Below, piece by piece: positions 33,740-44,000 of a stretch of 44,000 bases of DNA. Both the position numbers and the translations under genes were made by a program. The stretch's first letter is position 1. Each line of letters opens with the position of its first letter. Location: positions 5,001-49,000 of the forward strand of contig NW_027437484.1 in assembly GCF_964204645.1 (NCBI RefSeq), written 5' to 3'. The notes under the pieces were generated by a model. It saw only the letters and a program-made list of their open reading frames with translations, was not told where the DNA came from and searched no databases. Origin of the DNA: Tubulanus polymorphus. Lineage: Eukaryota; Nemertea; Palaeonemertea; Tubulaniformes; Tubulanidae.

Positions 33740-34565
33740 ACACGTCAGCGTCGTCGTAGTGATATATACAACAATAGCGACAGTTTGTGATAGTTTATTA
33801 TATCCTATTGTTGGTAATTGTTATATTTTTTTAAGTCGACACATGCTGTGGTAAGTGAGGTTTTTAGATGTCAATCAATCATCAGTTTTTAGTGAGAATC
33901 AATGTGTACACACAATAAACATATAGAAAACCTGACTGATAGTGGGGTGGGGCTAGCTAAGGGGCAGGGCTAGCTAAGGGGTGGGGCTAGCTAAGGGGCG
34001 GGGCTAGCTAAGGGGTGGGGCTAGCTAAGCGGTCAGGCTTGCTATAGTAAGAGGTGGGGCTTGCTATTATCGAAGGGTGGGGCTATCTGGGAAGATTGAA
34101 GAGACGGGGCCTGTCAGGCAGGGGGAGGTAAGGTAGTTATAGATTTCACATACTCTCCACATAAACTAGTCATTGAATTGTTGTATGTGTAACTATAGTA
34201 ACCATTTATTGTTCGCTGCTTCATTCCAACGCTTGGTTATCGATGACTGTCTCAATAGGTGGCGCCACTGATTGTTTTGTTAATTTTGATTATAACCTAT
34301 GATGTATTGTTTTATTTTATACTCCTGGCCTCTTTCTCTCTTCTCTCTCTGAATAAACCAACAAAACCAGTTCTCTTACCATCCGATTATATGCATGATT
34401 ATTATTATTTCTCTTATGTTTTATTTTATTGATTTTGTTCGGTTGATAAATCAATAAATCATTTACATTCAAATATCTTTTTTATTACTGTCAATCACAG
34501 GAGGAGCTGAATAATGGGTGGAGCTTATATCACTGACAGGAAGAGCTTGTATCAAAGACTATGTA
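33740..34565 (+). other. 3' UTR and flank of BLTP3
   Basis: Candidate polyadenylation signals AATAAA lie at 33914-33919 and 34352-34357. Between them, GGGGCTAGCTAAGGGG-type tandem units lie at ~33945-34110. No gene seen. Confidence 0.5.
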
Positions 34566-34818
34566 CCTGGTCTATTGGTACTGATTCAGAGTGGTCCTGA
34601 TGCTGAATAGAGGATGTTCAGGTGTATCCCGGGTTCGAACTCAGTTATTACTGACACTGATTCAGCGTGGTCCTGATGCTGAATAGAGGGTGTACAGGGG
34701 TGTGTCCCGGGTTCGAACCCAGTTAATTACTAACACTGATTCAGAGTGATTCCTGCTGCTGAATAGAGGATGTACAGGGTGACCTACGAGGAGAGGCTAT
34801 AAAGATTTCTAACGTCAT

Positions 34819-35049
34819 CGCCATCTATTGGAATTTGTCGGAACTGACTAGATAGCTCTCACTGGTCTCACTGAGTCTTCTTTAATCCGTTAAAATCACA
34901 CTCACCATCTGGTGGATAAAACCATCATTAAACTGTAGTAGCATAGAAATCCACCAGATGGCGAGTGTGATTTCAACCCACTGAAGAAGACTCGGTGAGA
35001 CCAGTAAGAGCTATCTAGTGAGTTCATCCAAAATCCAATAGATGGCGAT
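34819..35049. repeat. Foldback palindrome 1 (~100-bp arms)
   Basis: Left arm 34819-34917 and right arm 34949-35049 are imperfect reverse complements around a ~31-base loop. Shared blocks include GCTATCTAGT, GAGACCAGT and GGTGGAT/ATCCACC. Each arm has two CTCF-like cores, CCAATAGATGGCGAT and one CCACCAGATGG(C/T)GAGTG. Confidence 0.88.
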
Positions 35050-35609
35050 CATAGCATCATTATTAAACTAAGCGGATGTTCTGAGCGGTCCTGATGCTGA
35101 ATAGAGGATGTACAGGGGTGTCCCGGGTTCGAACCCAGTAATTACTGATACTGATTCAGAGCGGTCCTGATGCTGAATAGAGGATGTACAGAGGGTGTCC
35201 CGGGTTCGAACCCAGTAATTACTGATACTGATTCAGAGCGGTCCTGATGCTGAATAGAGGATGTACAGGGGTGTCCCGGGTTCGAACCCAGTAATTACTG
35301 ATACTGATTCAGAGCGGTCCTGATGCTGAATAGAGGATGTACAGGGGTGTTCCGGGCTCAAACCTAGCAATTACTGATACTAATTCAGAGCAGTGCTGAT
35401 GCTGAATAGAGGATGTACAGAGGGTGTCCCAGGTTCGAACCCAGTGATTACTGACTGATTCAGAGTGGTCCTGATGCTGAATAGAGGATGTACAGGGGTT
35501 TCCCTGGTTCGAACCCAGTAATTATACTGATACTGGTTCAGAGTGGTTCCTGATGCTGAATAGAGGATGTACAGGGTGCCCGACGAAAGGATATCAAGAT
35601 TTCTAACGT

Positions 35610-35844
35610 GATCGCCATCTATTGGAATTTGTCAGAACTGACTAGATAGCTCTTACTGGTCTCACTGACTCTTCTTTAATCGGTTAAAATCACACTCGCC
35701 ACCTGGTGGATAAAACCATCATTAGACTGTAGAAGCATAGAAATCCACCAGATGGCGAGTGTGATTTCAACGCATTAAAGAAGACTCAGTGAGACCAGTA
35801 AGAGCTATCTAGTCGGTTCAGCCAAAATCCAATAGATGGCGATC
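35610..35844. repeat. Foldback palindrome 2 (~100-bp arms)
   Basis: Left arm 35610-35711 and right arm 35743-35844 form the same inverted structure as foldback 1, with the same loop text (ACCATCATTA..CTGTAG..AGCATAG). Cores CCACC(A)GGTGGCGAG and CCAATAGATGGCGAT lie in the left arm on the minus strand, and their counterparts in the right arm on the plus strand. Confidence 0.88.
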
Positions 35845-36110
35845 ATAGCAAGATTATTAAACTAAGCGGATGTCCCGGGTTCGAACCCAGTAATTACTGA
35901 TACTGATTCAGAGCGGTCCTGATGCTGAATAGAGGATGTACAGGGGTGTCCCGGGTTCGAACCCAGTTAATTACTGACTATGCTGATTCAGAGTGGTCCT
36001 GATGCTGAATAGAGGATGTACAGGGGTGTCCCGGGTTCGATCCCAGTAATTACTGATACTGATTCAGAGCGATCCTGATGCTGAATTGAGGATGTACAGG
36101 GATTCGAACC

Positions 36111-36720
36111 AACTGTTCTTGAATGAATATAAGAAGAACTCCAATCAGTTTTTTTGAAAACTTGCAGCAATTTCATTTATTTCACAGTTTATAAAACATT
36201 GATTATTATTTATATAAGTAAGACTAGAACCAGTTCATCAGCCATCTAACCCCCCTCACCTCCCACTCCCCTCACTTCCCACTCCATACACTAACACTCA
36301 GTAACATTCAGTATAATATTTGTAACTAACACAATTGTTTACATTTTCATACATTTTTTATTTCTGACAGGAATTTCATAAAATAAAACTTAAAAACTTA
36401 TTTTGTGGATGTAAAAAATCCAAACGTTTCCTTTGAAAATAAATAAACAAGAAACATTCAGCAAAAAACACAGAAATCTGATAGCCAGAAGCACGATTAC
36501 AGTTAATTCTAGCGATATAACAGTCAGTCCTAGCGAGATTACGGTAAATCCTGGCGAGATTACAGTCAGTCCTAGCGAGATTACGGTAAATCCAATCAAG
36601 ATTACGGGAAATCCAATCAAGATTACGGTAAATCCAATCAAGATTATGGTAAATCCTAGCGTCTACCAACATTACAGTCATTCCAATTGAAATTACAGTA
36701 AATTGTAGCAGGATAATATA
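36111..36720 (-). other. RIC3: Probable RIC3 3' UTR and flank
   Basis: On the minus strand, AATAAA signals lie at 36357-36362 and 36176-36181 (plus TTTATT). A ~20-bp tandem unit AATCCAATCAAGATTACGGT / CAGTCCTAGCGAGATTACGG occupies ~36500-36660, inside the likely UTR. Confidence 0.55.
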
Positions 36721-38257
36721 TTATGATGTAATATTTGTCCGTTGTCGTAAACCGGAGTCTATATGATTATTATCCACTGATGCTGCTGATATTGTTTCCA
36801 CGGTAACTGACTCTTCCTCCTCATCCTCATCTATGAGGGGTTCTAGTTTTTCAGCCACAGTTTCCAAGTGATGTTGAATATTTTTCAATGTGAGTAAATC
36901 GTTCGAAATAGCCGGATCACTGCTGTTCACGTCGTATTCATCCGCGCTGTTACTCGGGCTGCTTTCGTCGGAATAATCGTCGCTATGGTAACAGTCGTCG
37001 TCATCCGGGTTCGATTTCTAAAAAAATGTCATTAAAATCGATTTCTACATAAAATCAATAAAACGAATTCTAGAAAAGGTTTGCAGAGAAACATACCGGC
37101 GATTGCTCCTGATTACCACCACCAGATGGAGTCGCTGTAGTTTCATTATCGCTCTGTTTCTCGTCACAAGGTGGCGAAGTAGTCGCTGTATGTTCATCAT
37201 TCTGATTATCTCCACTAGATGGCGTTACGGTGGTACGTTGTTTAACGGTTTCCATGGCGGCTAGAATTCTCTGCATCTGAGTTTCAGTCTCTTCGAGTCG
37301 TTTACGTAATAAAGTCATTTCCATATCAGCGATTTCTCTCTGTGGATCTCGACTAGGTTTATCCCCACTCGCCGCAGCTGTAGGTGCATTCACGTCACTC
37401 TTTTTATCGGAATCACTTTTTACAAAAACCTGAAACAAACAAACAACAAAAATCTCTACAATTCTATAACCTGGAAATCACAGTTTCACAGTAACACTGC
37501 AACTAAATCACAAACTGGTCAATGAAACTGGTCAATTAATTCTGGTCAATGTAACTGGTCAAATAAGCCTGATAGAGTAGAAATATTTACCTTAGACATG
37601 GTATAAACGAGGTATACAATTATACCAACAGCGTAAAGAGGTAACATATAACCGATCATACCTCTACCAGAACCCTGCTGCACCTGAGCTGCAGCTGCTT
37701 GTTTCCTCATCTCAGCTGCAGCACGCATCCCTGGATGAACTCCTGGCTGGAAAATACAATTACATTGTTACAGCTACTGATCCTTAACTTACCTATTATT
37801 CTGATGCCGAAATCGGTGCAAATCACCTCCTCATACTCTGTGAGTGTCTCTTAACAAAATAATTTGAAAGCAAATATTTCAATAATTTCTGAAAGTCGAC
37901 ATAGACCCCTTTAAAACAAAAATATCCCTTTAAAATATCCTTACAAGTTACAGACTTACCCGAGCGTATGGTGGACTCGCTTTAGGCGAGTTCATTCGTT
38001 CTCTCGGGTGCAATCGAGGATGTAATCCATCATCTACAATAAAACAGACACTGAACGGTTTAAATACAGACTACACAGTCTAACCCGGAAGTGATCGATT
38101 ATATTCAATATTTACCGTGTAAATTCTTCGATTTCGATTTGAACCCGAAACCGAATATTTGTAAAATCATCGGGTGAAATATTTTCGGATAAAGAACGGC
38201 GAAACAGCCGAACATTATCACAAAAACAGCAACCGTCTTCACTGTTGTCATCTCCAT
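36721..38257 (-). CDS. RIC3: RIC3, acetylcholine receptor chaperone
   Basis: Complete five-exon gene on the minus strand: 38257-38116, 38033-37960, 37746-37591, 37429-37097, 37017-36721. The sum is 1002 nt, 333 aa; the human protein is 369. Residues ~6-25 form an N-terminal hydrophobic segment (TVKTVAVFVIMFGCFAVLYP). Exon 3 gives the family core: Gln/Ala-rich helix, then GSGRGMIGYMLPLYAVGIIV as TM2 (~103-121) with YLVYTMSK after it. Exon 4 encodes a coiled coil (~155-190, MEMTLLRKRLEETETQMQRI). Exon 5 is very acidic (DDDDCYHSDDYSDE, DEDEEEE). RIC3 is an ER membrane protein that promotes folding and assembly of nicotinic acetylcholine receptors and some 5-HT3 receptors. Junctions are all GT-AG and in phase. 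Confidence 0.93.
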
Positions 38258-39054
38258 TTTAAATCAATTCAATTCAACTGAATTTTATTCGTAGTTTAAA
38301 AAACGTTTAAGTTGTAATTTATTCTTTAAACGTTTCGCAGAAACTGTTAGAAATAAACTTAAAATTCTCATTCATGTTAACAAAGCACTACCATATAACA
38401 TATTTGTGGCGATTTACTGTTTTACCGCAGCGATTTTAACCGTCTAGTGCTGCCCCTATGTTTAACGATAGCGGAAAGAATGGGAACTAGTATAGTACTC
38501 GCTTGCCAGAGTCTTCGAACGACTGAAGTGGACAAACTATTTACCGATTTGCGGGCCGGATTCCCGGAAAAAATTCTCAGAATCTAAAAAACAGCACCGA
38601 AACTGCTTAAACTGACAATTTGTCTAAACAAGAATTAGTTTTAAAAGAGTAAATTTGTGTCTGGGTATTTTTGGCGGGTGTCTAGTTAATATTTATCTCG
38701 CAAAGAATCCTGTCGATATTCTGCTGTGTGCTTCACTTTTGACAAACACCGACTCAATCCAATACTGTATAACATTTTTCAGAACCTTATCAGACCAGCT
38801 GTAAACCACAACCGAAGTTTTATTTCAGGAATTTAATTATATATTTAAATTATACACATAGTTTAATTACAATTTATACATATAAACACAACACTACAAT
38901 TGATGACACTTGGCTTTCCAACCTCCCACTCTCACCCCTCTCGCTGCCCTCACCCCTCTCCCTACCCTCACCCCTCTCTCTGCCCTCACCCCTCTCTCTG
39001 CTCTCTCCTGTCACACTCTCATCTCACAGTTTTGCCACGCAGTGTTATGGTGTT
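38258..39054. other. RIC3 upstream region and CNOT11 3' UTR
   Basis: Right of RIC3's start lies its promoter, at ~38258-38650. On the minus strand the CNOT11 3' UTR follows its stop at 39055, with AATAAA at 38818-38823. A CACCCCTCTC(T/G)CTGCCCT repeat occupies ~38930-39005. No other gene seen. Confidence 0.5.
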
Positions 39055-43991
<4,937 letters not shown>

Positions 43992-44000
43992 CTGTAAATA

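Larger units (their letters stand above)
34570..36110. repeat. Composite repeat, copy 2: B-box arrays and two foldbacks
   Basis: Order: three ~76-bp units (34575-34790), foldback 1, about seven units (35075-35575), foldback 2, three or more units (35870-36105). Each unit reads CTGATTCAGAG(C/T)GGTCCTG, then GCTGAATAGAGGATGTACAG, then CCCGGGTTCGAACCCAG. The last part is a perfect Pol III B-box core (GGTTCGAACCC). TGATTCAGAGTGGTCC resembles a tRNA-Ser/Leu A box at a plausible distance. B-box cores lie near 34630, 34712, 35125, 35205, 35280, 35433, 35507, 35880, 35957 and 36035. No transposase or reverse transcriptase is seen, so it is non-autonomous. Confidence 0.88.

Overview
The window is nuclear DNA from an animal. 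Its genes are split by short GT-AG introns, it encodes animal-specific proteins (a RIC3 chaperone and an amidated neuropeptide precursor), and its introns are packed with minisatellites. A TPR-TIR fusion, a multi-copy dibasic 'GKR' neuropeptide precursor and compact introns fit a lophotrochozoan (mollusc, annelid, brachiopod or relative). That placement is inferred, not proven.

Layout, left to right. (1) 1-406 (+): 3' end of a neuropeptide precursor carrying repeated ALGKR processing sites. (2) 407-2720: a 45-bp minisatellite, a hammerhead-ribozyme-like motif downstream of a TATA-like box, and an 11-bp satellite. (3) 2721-5305 (-): a two-exon TPR protein ending in a TIR-like domain. (4) 6305-15443 (-): a complete 21-exon CTR9 (PAF1 complex), about 1180 aa. 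(5) 17289-18095 and 20917-21612 (+): two diverged tandem paralogues encoding four-TM, MS4A-like proteins, each with its coding sequence in one exon. (6) 18.3 kb and 21.6-23.3 kb: tRNA-like sequences, telomere-like GGGTTA runs and a first copy of a composite repeat. (7) 23418-33739 (+): a complete 17-exon BLTP3 (UHRF1BP1/UHRF1BP1L family) bridge-like lipid transfer protein, about 1394 aa. (8) 34.57-36.11 kb: a composite array of roughly 76-bp units with a Pol III B-box-like core, interrupted twice by long foldback palindromes. (9) 36721-38257 (-): a complete 5-exon RIC3. (10) 39055-43991 (-): CNOT11, 3' eleven exons, with the 5' end beyond the window.

All exon junctions were read by hand from splice consensus, reading phase and protein-family continuity. 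Summed exon lengths are divisible by three in every complete gene. The genes do not form one pathway: CTR9 (transcription elongation) and CNOT11 (mRNA deadenylation) are housekeeping, BLTP3 moves lipid at membrane contacts, RIC3 folds nicotinic receptors, and the TPR-TIR protein is probably an innate immune or NAD-cleaving factor.

The most unusual content is non-coding. One minisatellite family recurs in introns of three genes. A composite foldback/B-box element carries CTCF-like cores in inverted pairs. CTCF-like cores are scattered through the window. Two BLTP3 introns hold tandem duplications of their own 3' splice sites. A hammerhead-like motif lies near the left end.
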